A stretch of DNA of 64,000 nucleotides from a virus, in IMG/VR virus record IMGVR_UViG_3300042367_000583, positions 1 through 64,000 of that record, one strand, 5' to 3'. Under the pieces are notes generated by a model. The model did not search any database and was not told where the DNA came from. It saw nothing but the letters and a program-made list of their open reading frames with translations. Below are positions 47,744 through 55,967 of this stretch, in pieces. The position numbers and the translations under genes were made by a program. The first letter of the stretch is position 1. Each line of letters begins with the position of its first letter.

Positions 47744-49453
47744 TTATTGCTGTTTTGGGGAACTTAATAAAAAGTCATTTCCAGGCATAAAGTTACCAAA
47801 ACTAGGGATATTGCCAAAATTGATAGTATTATTCCAAATGTCTTTACAAGTATTGTAGGTTTTGTCACAGCCGGCAGCAAGGATTACGCCGTCATGAGCA
47901 GCCACAGGACTAGACGCTTCGGTAAATAACTGAATTTGAGTTTTACCCCCAAATATTGAAACAGTTCGATAAATTGCGTAAGTAGCTGATTTATTTGCTC
48001 CGTCCGTAAAAGTGCATTTCCCCCAAGTAAGATTTTGATATTCTCCCCACACTTCAAAGTCTCTCCGGCTATTAACGCCAGCAACTTGAGTTTCGTAAAA
48101 TGGTACTTCTTTGCGGCATCCTGAGTTGTCGCCATTATCTTGCCCAAAAGCCCATTGGCAAAAGGGCGATGTTTTTTCGTCCCTACTTTGCCTTAAATTA
48201 ATACTAGAGGCGGTAAGATTTTCAAGTGTATAGCTTTCTCCCCCAAGTGATTTAATTTCTCCCACATAACCTATCTGGATTTGTTCATCTGGAAGGTCTA
48301 AAAGTGAGCTAGGCAAGTTTTTCCAGTTAACAATTGCTGTAATAATTCGGGCTTCTCTAAATCTATCAGAAAAAAGCAAATTTTCGTCAATATTATCGCT
48401 AAAAGCACCCTTATATTCTTGATTATCTGATTGTATTCCTAATTGCCTCTCTATTGCAGTCGGATCAAGGGCTTGCCCTGCCCGAAATATTACCCCACCA
48501 ATTTTTAAGTCTTGAGAGAAATTCGTATAACCGAGTTTTTCTCCGTTTGTAAGTTCGATTAAAACGCAATGGCACAGCGTTAAAACAGAATTTGCAAATA
48601 AATCTCCTAATCCCTCGTCTTGTTGTATTCCCTCGGTAAATCTTCTAATTTGTAATTCTCCAAGTGAATAGATTTGTAAGGAGGTTTGGTTTTGGTAACT
48701 TAAAGAAACAGAATTAAATCGAGATAAAATAGATAAATCATTAACTAAATCAGGATAACGAAATGTAGCTCCTGAGCCTTTGGTACACAACCATAAAGCA
48801 ATCAAATAGTCAATATCTTTTTGTGATAAAGTTGTTCTTTGCTGTAAAGAACTAATATCAGAAAGGATATTTTTTCGAGAAAATCTTCTTCTTTCTCCAC
48901 TAGATAAACTAATAATATTCGTCTCAAAGCTGGGAGAAATCGTACATCTTTTGGTTAGATTTAAATCAAAATCATGGTTTAAGCCAGGATAAAAAACATC
49001 ATTATATTCCAGTAAGGCAATGTCTGGTTGAATTCTTGATTCCCGTAAAATTAACTTTGGAATAGAAAAGATGGTTCTATTGCTGTCATCTTTCCTAATA
49101 GGCTGATAATCTAATTTATCTTCTTCAAAATGACACAATACCTTAAAAGTACCTGACCATGTTAATTTTTTGTTAGTGTCAGGAGGGCTATTAAATACTA
49201 TTCTATCAGGAGCTACTATATATTCTGATTGTGGTATTTCTGTATTTCCTATATAAATCTTTAGATTTTCAACATCTGGATAAAGAATAGGTCTGTAATG
49301 AATATTGATCCCAACTTCATTAGTATTGCCTACAGGATCGCCTATAAGATATTTTTTAAGCAAGATAAATTCTGTATTAATTCCATTATTCTCTGGAGAA
49401 AATATTCCTTCTGTCATGGGAGGAATATCTGCTGAAAGATTTATTAAAGACAT
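47744..49453 (-). CDS. tail-tip protein (DUF2460/DUF2163-like)
   Basis: 569 residues. The centre and end (QWAFGQDNGDNSGC, AGCDKTYNTCKDIWNNTINF, FGNFMPGNDFLL) match the BR0599/DUF2163 type of tail hub proteins of gene-transfer-agent and siphovirus tails: conserved cysteine pair, N-F-G, final PGND. The N-terminal 250 residues are a separate beta-rich domain. It adjoins a DUF2460-like gene, its usual partner. Confidence 0.75.
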   Translation of the reverse strand: MSLINLSADIPPMTEGIFSPENNGINTEFILLKKYLIGDPVGNTNEVGINIHYRPILYPDVENLKIYIGNTEIPQSEYIVAPDRIVFNSPPDTNKKLTWSGTFKVLCHFEEDKLDYQPIRKDDSNRTIFSIPKLILRESRIQPDIALLEYNDVFYPGLNHDFDLNLTKRCTISPSFETNIISLSSGERRRFSRKNILSDISSLQQRTTLSQKDIDYLIALWLCTKGSGATFRYPDLVNDLSILSRFNSVSLSYQNQTSLQIYSLGELQIRRFTEGIQQDEGLGDLFANSVLTLCHCVLIELTNGEKLGYTNFSQDLKIGGVIFRAGQALDPTAIERQLGIQSDNQEYKGAFSDNIDENLLFSDRFREARIITAIVNWKNLPSSLLDLPDEQIQIGYVGEIKSLGGESYTLENLTASSINLRQSRDEKTSPFCQWAFGQDNGDNSGCRKEVPFYETQVAGVNSRRDFEVWGEYQNLTWGKCTFTDGANKSATYAIYRTVSIFGGKTQIQLFTEASSPVAAHDGVILAAGCDKTYNTCKDIWNNTINFGNIPSFGNFMPGNDFLLSSPKQQ

Positions 49454-49461
49454 AGTAAATT

Positions 49462-50286
49462 TTATCTAACAATATTTTGGGGACAATAGATACCAGATTG
49501 ATAAGGGACGTTAATAGTTTTTTCTATTCTGGTAGGAAAAGTTGGTAGGCAATAGATTCCAGATTGATAAGGAACATTAATGATTTTTTCTGGTCTGATA
49601 GGAAAAGTTGGTGAACAATAAGTTAAAGGATAGTAAAGACTTCTTTTAACCTCATAATCAGAAAGATCACGGTAAAGAAAGTCTTCTTTTGATCCTTTCA
49701 TTTCTTCATGAAAATCAAGGATAGCGTTTAAATCATCGGGTTTTAATACAGTCCGAGAAAGATTGAATACCCTAACGGGACTAGCCCATTCTACTATCCT
49801 TTGTTCGGCTCCGCTTGTGTTCTCTAGCAAAGAGTTAGAAAATTGAATTTCTGTTTGATAATCCTTGTCTGGAATAATCGGAAATTCAGGAATATTTACT
49901 GGGTAAGGATTACTGGGAAAATCGTTCGCGTTAGTAACGCGAACGATGTCAATTATTGTGACATCATAGGCAAGTTTTTTGGGTTCAGTTACAGTACCAG
50001 AATAAGTGTAATTTTTACTGGTTCTTTCCAAAGGAATTGTGTCAGTAACCGAACCAGTGTAACGAGAACTGTACTGATTTTCTGGAATAGAGAAAATATT
50101 TACTTGCTGTCCAAATTTGCTGGCTATTTTCCAGAATTGACCAAACAAATTAATTCCACCAACAATCTTTAATACTGGGTTTTTATCCCAAGAAATGGGT
50201 GTACCCGTACGCCAAAATATAAAGGTTTCTTGGCTTCCATCCAAGCTTTTCTGTCTAGCAGTTCCAAAAATGTGATAGTAGATCAT
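49462..50286 (-). CDS. tail-tip protein (DUF2460-like) with repeated C-terminus
   Basis: 274 residues. RVFNLSRTVLKPDDLNAILD and GSKEDFLYRDLSDYEVKRS fit the DUF2460 core (distal tail). The last 55 residues are two and a half copies of a P-T-F-P-x-R-x-E-K-x-INVPYQSGIYC unit. The DNA for the last copies (49466-49575) recurs at 51270-51379. Confidence 0.7.
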   Translation of the reverse strand: MIYYHIFGTARQKSLDGSQETFIFWRTGTPISWDKNPVLKIVGGINLFGQFWKIASKFGQQVNIFSIPENQYSSRYTGSVTDTIPLERTSKNYTYSGTVTEPKKLAYDVTIIDIVRVTNANDFPSNPYPVNIPEFPIIPDKDYQTEIQFSNSLLENTSGAEQRIVEWASPVRVFNLSRTVLKPDDLNAILDFHEEMKGSKEDFLYRDLSDYEVKRSLYYPLTYCSPTFPIRPEKIINVPYQSGIYCLPTFPTRIEKTINVPYQSGIYCPQNIVR

Positions 50287-50289
50287 AGC

Positions 50290-51258
50290 TTAAGGATTCA
50301 TCGTAATACCATCGGTAATAATTGGCATCAACAAGCTGCCGCCCCCAGCCACCTTGCTAACTACTAGATGAAAGTGATCTTCTGGCGTTGGTTGGGCTGG
50401 TGGGACTGTTTCAACTCTGTGTAGACTATTTATCGGTAGGTCTTGAGTAGTAAATAATAAGAACGGCCTCGCTATTCCTATTGGATAATTAGTGCCGTAA
50501 TCGGTAGTGCCGTTGTCACGGAAAATAAGATTGGAAACACTAGCATTAGGTGTAGGGGTAGCACAGGCTATAGAAGTAATCGGTAATACAAATTGAGGAT
50601 TTGCACCGCCTGGCGGTGATACTCCAGGTATTGTCATTTCTTTGATTCTTCCCGCCCCCAAGTCGGGACCCGTTCCATTACCCAATCCATAAGCAGTAAT
50701 GTAATCCAGTGGATAGGAATTATTGTTCCCAAAATAAGCAACTGATGCTGGATTATCGCAGTATCCGAAGTAGTGGAAGGAATATATGTTGCCAAAAGTA
50801 TTTAATCCAGTATTATTAATCGCAAACATAGCGATACCTTTGTTATCTCCACAAGCGTAAAAATATCCTGACGCCGCGCCGTTATAGTTACCAACAATTG
50901 TAAATCTATTGTCGTTCAGTTGAGTTTTTGTTTGGTAAGTGTGTCCTGACCAGCCCCAAAAAAAAGGGTTTTGTCCAATAGTATTGCTAAAGAAGATTTG
51001 CGCCCGATGTCGGCCACTACTCCAGCCAAAGCTGCCATCGACATCCCCGAATTGTATTAAATCAGTATCAACTGCTGGAAACCGAATATTAATCTGGTTA
51101 TCTGGATCAGGTTTGACAAACCGATGAGTTGAGGTGATACCAATGGCATCTAAAAATAAAAGAAAATTAGCCAAATTGAAGTAAACTCCGCCAGCGTCAG
51201 CGGTACGCCAGCCATAAGTGGCAAATGTGTTTCTTGAACCAACAACAGGTAAGGTCAT
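50290..51258 (-). CDS. tail/virion protein, 322 residues
   Basis: MTLPVVGSRNTFATYGWRTA start with a good TTAGGAGTTAATC site; 51276 is an alternative. Gly/Asn/Tyr-rich beta protein (SFGWSSGRHRAQIFFSN; ASGYFYACGDNKGIAMFAIN), typical of surface-exposed tail proteins. Exact role unknown. Confidence 0.6.
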   Translation of the reverse strand: MTLPVVGSRNTFATYGWRTADAGGVYFNLANFLLFLDAIGITSTHRFVKPDPDNQINIRFPAVDTDLIQFGDVDGSFGWSSGRHRAQIFFSNTIGQNPFFWGWSGHTYQTKTQLNDNRFTIVGNYNGAASGYFYACGDNKGIAMFAINNTGLNTFGNIYSFHYFGYCDNPASVAYFGNNNSYPLDYITAYGLGNGTGPDLGAGRIKEMTIPGVSPPGGANPQFVLPITSIACATPTPNASVSNLIFRDNGTTDYGTNYPIGIARPFLLFTTQDLPINSLHRVETVPPAQPTPEDHFHLVVSKVAGGGSLLMPIITDGITMNP

Positions 51259-51262
51259 AAGA

Positions 51263-51418
51263 TTAACTCCTAACAATATTTTGGGGACAATAGATACCAG
51301 ATTGATAAGGGACGTTAATAGTTTTTTCTATTCTAATAGGAAAAGTTGGTAGGCAATAGATTCCAGATTGATAAGGAACCACTAAAAGATTGCGTGGAAA
51401 AAACAGATACCTAGACAT
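51263..51418 (-). CDS. small repeat protein sharing its C-terminus with the DUF2460-like protein
   Basis: 51 residues (MSRYLFFPRNLLVVPYQSGI) overlapping the previous gene; the rest is the INVPYQSGIYCPQNIV unit, 110 bases of it almost identical to 49466-49575. It may be an expressed module or a recombination product. Confidence 0.6.
   Translation of the reverse strand: MSRYLFFPRNLLVVPYQSGIYCLPTFPIRIEKTINVPYQSGIYCPQNIVRS
51270..51379. repeat. 110-bp direct repeat, partner of 49466-49575
   Basis: The two copies differ at a few positions (CTGGTAGG versus CTAATAGG) and lie 1.8 kb apart, flanking the 322-residue gene. Recombination between them would delete that gene and fuse the ends. Confidence 0.9.
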
Positions 51419-52076
51419 ATTTCCTTCCTACAGTAAAAAACAAATGTTTGGGGGTACTGATAGCAGAAACAACAAGTTCTACTCTGCTTTCTACATTAAC
51501 AAAATTTCCTGTTGTTACGGGAACAGTTAATCGAGTAGAAGTAATAGATAAATTATTCAACCCAGGGACATCTACTCCATTAATTTTAACCGATATAGTA
51601 GCTGTACCCAATTCAGTTACTGCGCTAAAACTTAAAACATTATACCCTCTTAATAAAGCGAAATCAAGAGGATAAGTTTGAATGGTAGGAGCTTCTATAT
51701 CCCCAGAATATTGATCAAAATTAGAAACGAGTACCCAATTTGTACCATTGAAAAATATTGTTTCTCCAGAAACAAGAAAAACTGTTAGACCAGTAAAAGG
51801 CTGCCAAAAACTCCAAACTCCCGTAGGCAATCCGTTTAAACCAACTACAGGGTAGGCTATTTGATTGGTCTTTCCCGCCCATGCCCCAGTAGCTCCTGTA
51901 GGGACAATATAGTAGCTATCTATATTCTGGGGGTTTGGGGGTGAAGTAAGGGTACGGGAAAGAATAGGAGCGGAGCCTATAGAAATAAGTCTAAATAGCT
52001 CGTTTGCTATTTGTTCTTTATATTCCTGAGAAGATGCCAGTAATAATCCATTATTCCCGAATATTGTCCCAGTCAT
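51411..52076 (-). CDS. DUF2793-containing tail protein
   Basis: 221 residues. SYYIVPTGATGAWAGKTNQI, GVWSFWQPFTGLTVFLVSGE and FFNGTNWVLV form the DUF2793 pattern of phage tail/fibre proteins; the C-terminal 90 residues are a separate beta domain resembling the 136-residue protein at 28033. It overlaps the helicase gene by 26 bases. Confidence 0.75.
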   Translation of the reverse strand: MTGTIFGNNGLLLASSQEYKEQIANELFRLISIGSAPILSRTLTSPPNPQNIDSYYIVPTGATGAWAGKTNQIAYPVVGLNGLPTGVWSFWQPFTGLTVFLVSGETIFFNGTNWVLVSNFDQYSGDIEAPTIQTYPLDFALLRGYNVLSFSAVTELGTATISVKINGVDVPGLNNLSITSTRLTVPVTTGNFVNVESRVELVVSAISTPKHLFFTVGRKYV

Positions 52077-53874
52077 CCCCGAATTCCTCTCCCATCTTGG
52101 CTTTTACCCAGTTATCGTTTTCAATTTTACAAAGACTTTTCAAGTAAGCCTCGTAATTATTCAAGTCTTTTACAGTATAGTCTTTTTTAAAGATTGCGTG
52201 TAGCTTCCAGGGTTTAGGAGGCATCCAGTCCTTGCTTAATTTAGGATTTTTGAATGTTTTAATCATCCATCCCCTGACACTATCGATATGTTCACCTTTT
52301 TTGTAAGCTTCTCTGAGAGCGTACTTATAGGCTAGGTATAACTCTCTATCCTTGTCGTGAATTATAATTTCTAGCCTTTCGTTAGCTATTTGTTTTTTCT
52401 CTTTTGTTGGAAATTCATAGCCACAATGAGGGCAAATACGAGCGGAAGCGTAGGTTATTTTACCGCAGTTTTCGCACTCTTTAATCGGAGCTTGTCCTTT
52501 TTGAATATCGGAAGATGTAGAGAGCTTAGGATAATCTACATCTTCAATAAATCCGTGTTCGGTTACGTTCCCCGCTTGATCTAAAACAAGACAGTCAACT
52601 TTATCTAACCAAATACAGAGCCTTTGTCCCCGACCAGTCATCTGAATATAAAGGGTTCGGCTTTTGGTCGGTCTGGCGTGAATAATACAAGAAATTGCGG
52701 GTAGGTTAAATCCTATTCCACAAGTGTTAATATTTACAATCCCTCTCAATCTCAATTCAGATACTTTTCTAAATATTTCTCTTCTTTCCTGTTCTGGTGT
52801 TTCGGCTGTTATCACAGCCGTAGGGATACCCCTTTCGTTAAATTCTGTACAGAGGCTTTTGGCGTGTTCCACACCCGCAGCAAAACAAACAAATTGTCTT
52901 CCTTGACCGAGCCTACGATACTCGGAAACCGTCGATTTTACCGCTTCTAAACAACGAATTTCTAACTGACTAGCATCAAAGTCACCACCATTAATTTTTA
53001 CCCCTTTAGTATTTATTTTATTTTTAGTTCCGAAATAGACGCATCCTACAAGCGCACCGCGTTCAATCATTTCTTTTGGAGTAGGCCCAGTTACCTGAAC
53101 CTCAAAAATATCTCCTAGCTCTTCACGTTTCGATAACCGCCACGGGGTTGCGGTTAGACCAATTACGAGACGATTATCTACTGGTAAGGTTTTCCCCGAA
53201 AAAAGATGCTGTTGCTTACGAATCACTTCCCATGCTGAGTTTATCTCTTGTAAGATTTCTTTTGATTCAGCGTGAATTAAGCTGAGGTGTTTGTATTTTT
53301 CCTTAGCTTCATCAAAAGTTATTTTGTAAGTTTCTATATCTTCTCTTTCTACGGCAATACCTAATACTGCTAATTCATCACGAATGTCTTTGATTGAGGT
53401 TGTCTGTTTACCATTCTTAAGATTAGTAAAATTATCCTTAAACCATTGACAATAAGCTGATAAATGAACCTCATCGGCTAGTATTACTTCAGGGTTAAAC
53501 CAAGTAATATCACGTCCTCTAGACAAGGTTTGAGTCGTGGCAATCTGAACTAATTGACTTCTATCTTCTTTGTAGCTACCAGCAATTACTCCGGCAGTTA
53601 ATCCAAATTTCCCTAGAGTTTCTAGGGTTTGCTCGATAAGTACGGTAAACGGTACTACGATCAAAGTCCGTCGCTGTCTTTTTACGGCGGCATCGTAAAT
53701 TATCTGGCAGAAAAATACTGTTTTGCCCCATCCGCAAGGGGCAACTACTAAGGCTCTTTTATGAATTTTCAGGGCATCATATAGTTCTCTTTTAAGAGTT
53801 TTTTGGTCGTCTCTTAATTGAATTTGTGGTTTAGATGATACAAAAAGTGTTTGTGTTTGTAGTGTTAGTGTCAT
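52051..53874 (-). CDS. SF2 DNA helicase with inserted J-like segment and C-terminal zinc ribbon
   Basis: 607 residues. Motif I APCGWGKTVF, Ia VVPFTVLIEQ, II ILADEVHLSAY, III GLTATPWRL, V/VI INTCGIGFNLP and QMTGRGQRLC. Between II and III lies TFDEAKEKYKHLSLIHAESK...EILQEINSAWEVIRKQQ, like J-domain helices II-III without HPD. C-terminal CENCGKITYASARICPHCGY is a zinc ribbon. It resembles phage UvsW-type helicases for fork remodelling. Confidence 0.88.
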   Translation of the reverse strand: MTLTLQTQTLFVSSKPQIQLRDDQKTLKRELYDALKIHKRALVVAPCGWGKTVFFCQIIYDAAVKRQRRTLIVVPFTVLIEQTLETLGKFGLTAGVIAGSYKEDRSQLVQIATTQTLSRGRDITWFNPEVILADEVHLSAYCQWFKDNFTNLKNGKQTTSIKDIRDELAVLGIAVEREDIETYKITFDEAKEKYKHLSLIHAESKEILQEINSAWEVIRKQQHLFSGKTLPVDNRLVIGLTATPWRLSKREELGDIFEVQVTGPTPKEMIERGALVGCVYFGTKNKINTKGVKINGGDFDASQLEIRCLEAVKSTVSEYRRLGQGRQFVCFAAGVEHAKSLCTEFNERGIPTAVITAETPEQERREIFRKVSELRLRGIVNINTCGIGFNLPAISCIIHARPTKSRTLYIQMTGRGQRLCIWLDKVDCLVLDQAGNVTEHGFIEDVDYPKLSTSSDIQKGQAPIKECENCGKITYASARICPHCGYEFPTKEKKQIANERLEIIIHDKDRELYLAYKYALREAYKKGEHIDSVRGWMIKTFKNPKLSKDWMPPKPWKLHAIFKKDYTVKDLNNYEAYLKSLCKIENDNWVKAKMGEEFGDDWDNIRE

Positions 53875-53878
53875 GATA

Positions 53879-54343
53879 TTAGGTGATTGTCTTCATAAAA
53901 CTTGATATAGTTTCTGCTATTTCCTCTGTTTTATCACGAATAAAGGTAATCTCTTCCTGTTTGTCAGAGATCCCAAAACCTGAGTAATACCCATTATCTG
54001 GATCACCATACTCTTTGCACATGGCTATTTCTTTTATTTTTCCTGTTCTTAAATCAAATATCGTACCAGTTACTCTAATTTCTGGTATCAAGCTAAAGCT
54101 TGGTATAAAACCACAAAAAACTCTGATATGGGCTATGGTCTGACTATCTAAAATAACCTTGGCATTACCTATTAGGTAAATTTGTTGATCGAACTTTATT
54201 TCCCATTCCGACCAAAGAAAATTTTTAAACGCCCAACTGTTCCAGTCAGAATTATCGTTATATTCTTTGTGACAAAAAGCCGCAATTTTTTTAAGTATAT
54301 CTATTTTATTCATTTCAAGAAACTCTTTTGCTGTTATTGTCAT
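53879..54343 (-). CDS. small paralogue family, member 1 (154 residues)
   Basis: Helical N-terminus with IAAFCHKEYND, beta-rich middle, and final helix EEIAETISSFMKT. It is the most divergent of three adjacent genes built alike. Function unknown; the series follows the helicase gene. Confidence 0.6.
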   Translation of the reverse strand: MTITAKEFLEMNKIDILKKIAAFCHKEYNDNSDWNSWAFKNFLWSEWEIKFDQQIYLIGNAKVILDSQTIAHIRVFCGFIPSFSLIPEIRVTGTIFDLRTGKIKEIAMCKEYGDPDNGYYSGFGISDKQEEITFIRDKTEEIAETISSFMKTIT

Positions 54344-54357
54344 AGTGTCACCTCGGT

Positions 54358-54735
54358 TTATATTTTAGTTTCGATAAACTCAAAAATACTTGATAATATT
54401 TCTTTGGCTTTTATAAACAAATCTGTTGACATATCAAGTTCTCTTTTTGATTTAAAAGAAAATTGAGATTCTTTTTTGTCTAGCCAAATCTTAAAAGAAC
54501 CAGACCACCGGGCTTCGGAAATAAGCGCACTTACATCTCCTGACACAGCGTAGCTTTCTAATCGCGTCCCGATAATTTCTATGCTTATATCAATTCCATT
54601 TGTTTTACCCCAAATACGAATAGTTGACTTTATATATGTCGAGTCTTTTCTTGCAGATTTGATGTCCCAGTCTAAATCCGGGTATTTTTCTTTACAGAAA
54701 TTGAATATTTTTTCTGTTACTTGTTTTATGTCCAT
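54358..54735 (-). CDS. small paralogue family, member 2 (125 residues)
   Basis: MDIKQVTEKIFNFCKEKYPD, ARWSGSFKIWLDKKESQFSF and ILSSIFEFIETKI align with member 3. The W-S-G-S-F strand is the best shared mark. Unrecognised family. Confidence 0.65.
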   Translation of the reverse strand: MDIKQVTEKIFNFCKEKYPDLDWDIKSARKDSTYIKSTIRIWGKTNGIDISIEIIGTRLESYAVSGDVSALISEARWSGSFKIWLDKKESQFSFKSKRELDMSTDLFIKAKEILSSIFEFIETKI

Positions 54736-54748
54736 TTGTTACTCCTAT

Positions 54749-55183
54749 TTAATCTTGGATTTCGTCTTCAATAAAATTAAAGATTTCTCTTACTATTTTT
54801 CTGGCTTTTTTTACTAAAAGCCAGCTATCATCATTCCACTCGTCATGAGTGGCAATCGTAAACTCTAACTCGCCATTCTTGTCATGGTTTAGACTTACTT
54901 GAAAGCTACCTGACCAGGGAAGTAAGGATTTTTCTTCTGATTGAGATATTTGAAGCAACCCTAGTATATAATCGTAAGTAGCTTCTTTTTCGTAAGAATA
55001 ACGCTCTTGTTTTTCTTCTGAGCGAATTTCTAGCTCCAGTTTAAACAAAGAGCAAGAGCCAAGAATAAGTGAAACATCCTTACAATTATCAATGCCACTA
55101 TGATAATCCCAAGACCATTTTAAATCTGGGTATCTTCCCTCACAAAAATTAAATAACTTTTCCGCTATTTGCCATGTGTCCAT
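54749..55183 (-). CDS. small paralogue family, member 3 (144 residues)
   Basis: MDTWQIAEKLFNFCEGRYPD, PWSGSFQVSLNHDKNGELEF and IVREIFNFIEDEIQD. Clear tandem duplicate of member 2. Good GGAGTAATAC site. Confidence 0.65.
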   Translation of the reverse strand: MDTWQIAEKLFNFCEGRYPDLKWSWDYHSGIDNCKDVSLILGSCSLFKLELEIRSEEKQERYSYEKEATYDYILGLLQISQSEEKSLLPWSGSFQVSLNHDKNGELEFTIATHDEWNDDSWLLVKKARKIVREIFNFIEDEIQD

Positions 55184-55210
55184 TAGTATTACTCCTGTTG
55201 GGTGAAATTA

Positions 55211-55363
55211 TTAGGAAATACCTACTGATTCCTCTACTACAGTACTATGATGACCATTGCGGCTTAAAGCGTCTAAATAAGCCATTAATCGGCTTTGGTG
55301 CATAGAGGTTTTAATCTTGCAAGGCTTATTTTTTCTATCTATTGTCCTAATTGTGTATCTCAT
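55211..55363 (-). CDS. small protein, 50 residues
   Basis: MRYTIRTIDRKNKPCKIKTS, MAYLDALSRNGHHSTVVEES. ATGA overlap with the gene upstream supports translation. Unrecognised. Confidence 0.65.
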   Translation of the reverse strand: MRYTIRTIDRKNKPCKIKTSMHQSRLMAYLDALSRNGHHSTVVEESVGIS

Positions 55364-55521
55364 TGTCTCCAATCCTTTAGGTGTCTTTTGCAGTGATCTA
55401 GATGCGCTTTAAGTCTTTTAGCAGACTCTTGCTCATCTGTTCCTCTGATAAGTCCTTTGTTCTTATCAATGTCATCCTGACTTGATAATTTAGCCCATGT
55501 TTTTTTAGTTTCTTCTGTCAT
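55360..55521 (-). CDS. small basic protein, 53 residues
   Basis: MTEETKKTWAKLSSQDDIDK and KAHLDHCKRHLKDWRQ; mostly helical, coupled to the next gene by ATGA. Unrecognised. Confidence 0.65.
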   Translation of the reverse strand: MTEETKKTWAKLSSQDDIDKNKGLIRGTDEQESAKRLKAHLDHCKRHLKDWRQ

Positions 55522-55523
55522 GA

Positions 55524-55712
55524 TTACACCTTTACTTTTTTAAAACCTCGTTGTTCCAAAACTTTGTTATACTCCTGAATTTTAGAGTATAAAATGGCAC
55601 GTTTTTTTTGGACATTTTTCCCAGATTCTTGCTTAGAACTTCGATATTGTCCGGCATAGAAATTAGCGTAATAACTAATTTCAGCAGTGTTCATGTTTAC
55701 GATAAGCTTCAT
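55524..55712 (-). CDS. small basic protein, 62 residues
   Basis: MKLIVNMNTAEISYYANFYA and KIQEYNKVLEQRGFKKVKV. First gene of a three-gene unit behind a strong promoter at 55767-55739. Unrecognised. Confidence 0.65.
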   Translation of the reverse strand: MKLIVNMNTAEISYYANFYAGQYRSSKQESGKNVQKKRAILYSKIQEYNKVLEQRGFKKVKV

Positions 55713-55738
55713 GATTTCCTCTTCAATCTATTACTTAA

Positions 55739-55767
55739 ATCCTACATCATTTTACTAGAATTGTCAA
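55739..55767 (-). promoter_or_regulatory. sigma70-type promoter
   Basis: TTGACA (55767-55762), 17 bases, TAGGAT (55744-55739). It overlaps the 3' end of the gene at 55764, so transcription of the small genes does not depend on the primase unit. Confidence 0.8.
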
Positions 55768-55967
55768 GAAATTTCTTGAAAATCTTCTTTGCGAAAACAG
55801 TAAAAATGTTCTCCTTTTGTGAGGCGATCAATTGATTCAAAGTGATAGTAGATTCCTATGGCAGTCTTAATAATCCCCAGTGGTTTACATTGGGGGAAAA
55901 TACGTCCATAGGAATTGACACGATAAACCTTTTCAGGGTATCGAGAGGGAATGTATTGTCCAATCAT
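55764..55967 (-). CDS. small protein, 67 residues, coupled to primase
   Basis: MIGQYIPSRYPEKVYRVNSY start overlaps the primase stop (TAATG). The beta-strand-rich sequence ends FRKEDFQEIS. Unrecognised; possibly a partner of the primase-helicase. Confidence 0.65.
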   Translation of the reverse strand: MIGQYIPSRYPEKVYRVNSYGRIFPQCKPLGIIKTAIGIYYHFESIDRLTKGEHFYCFRKEDFQEIS

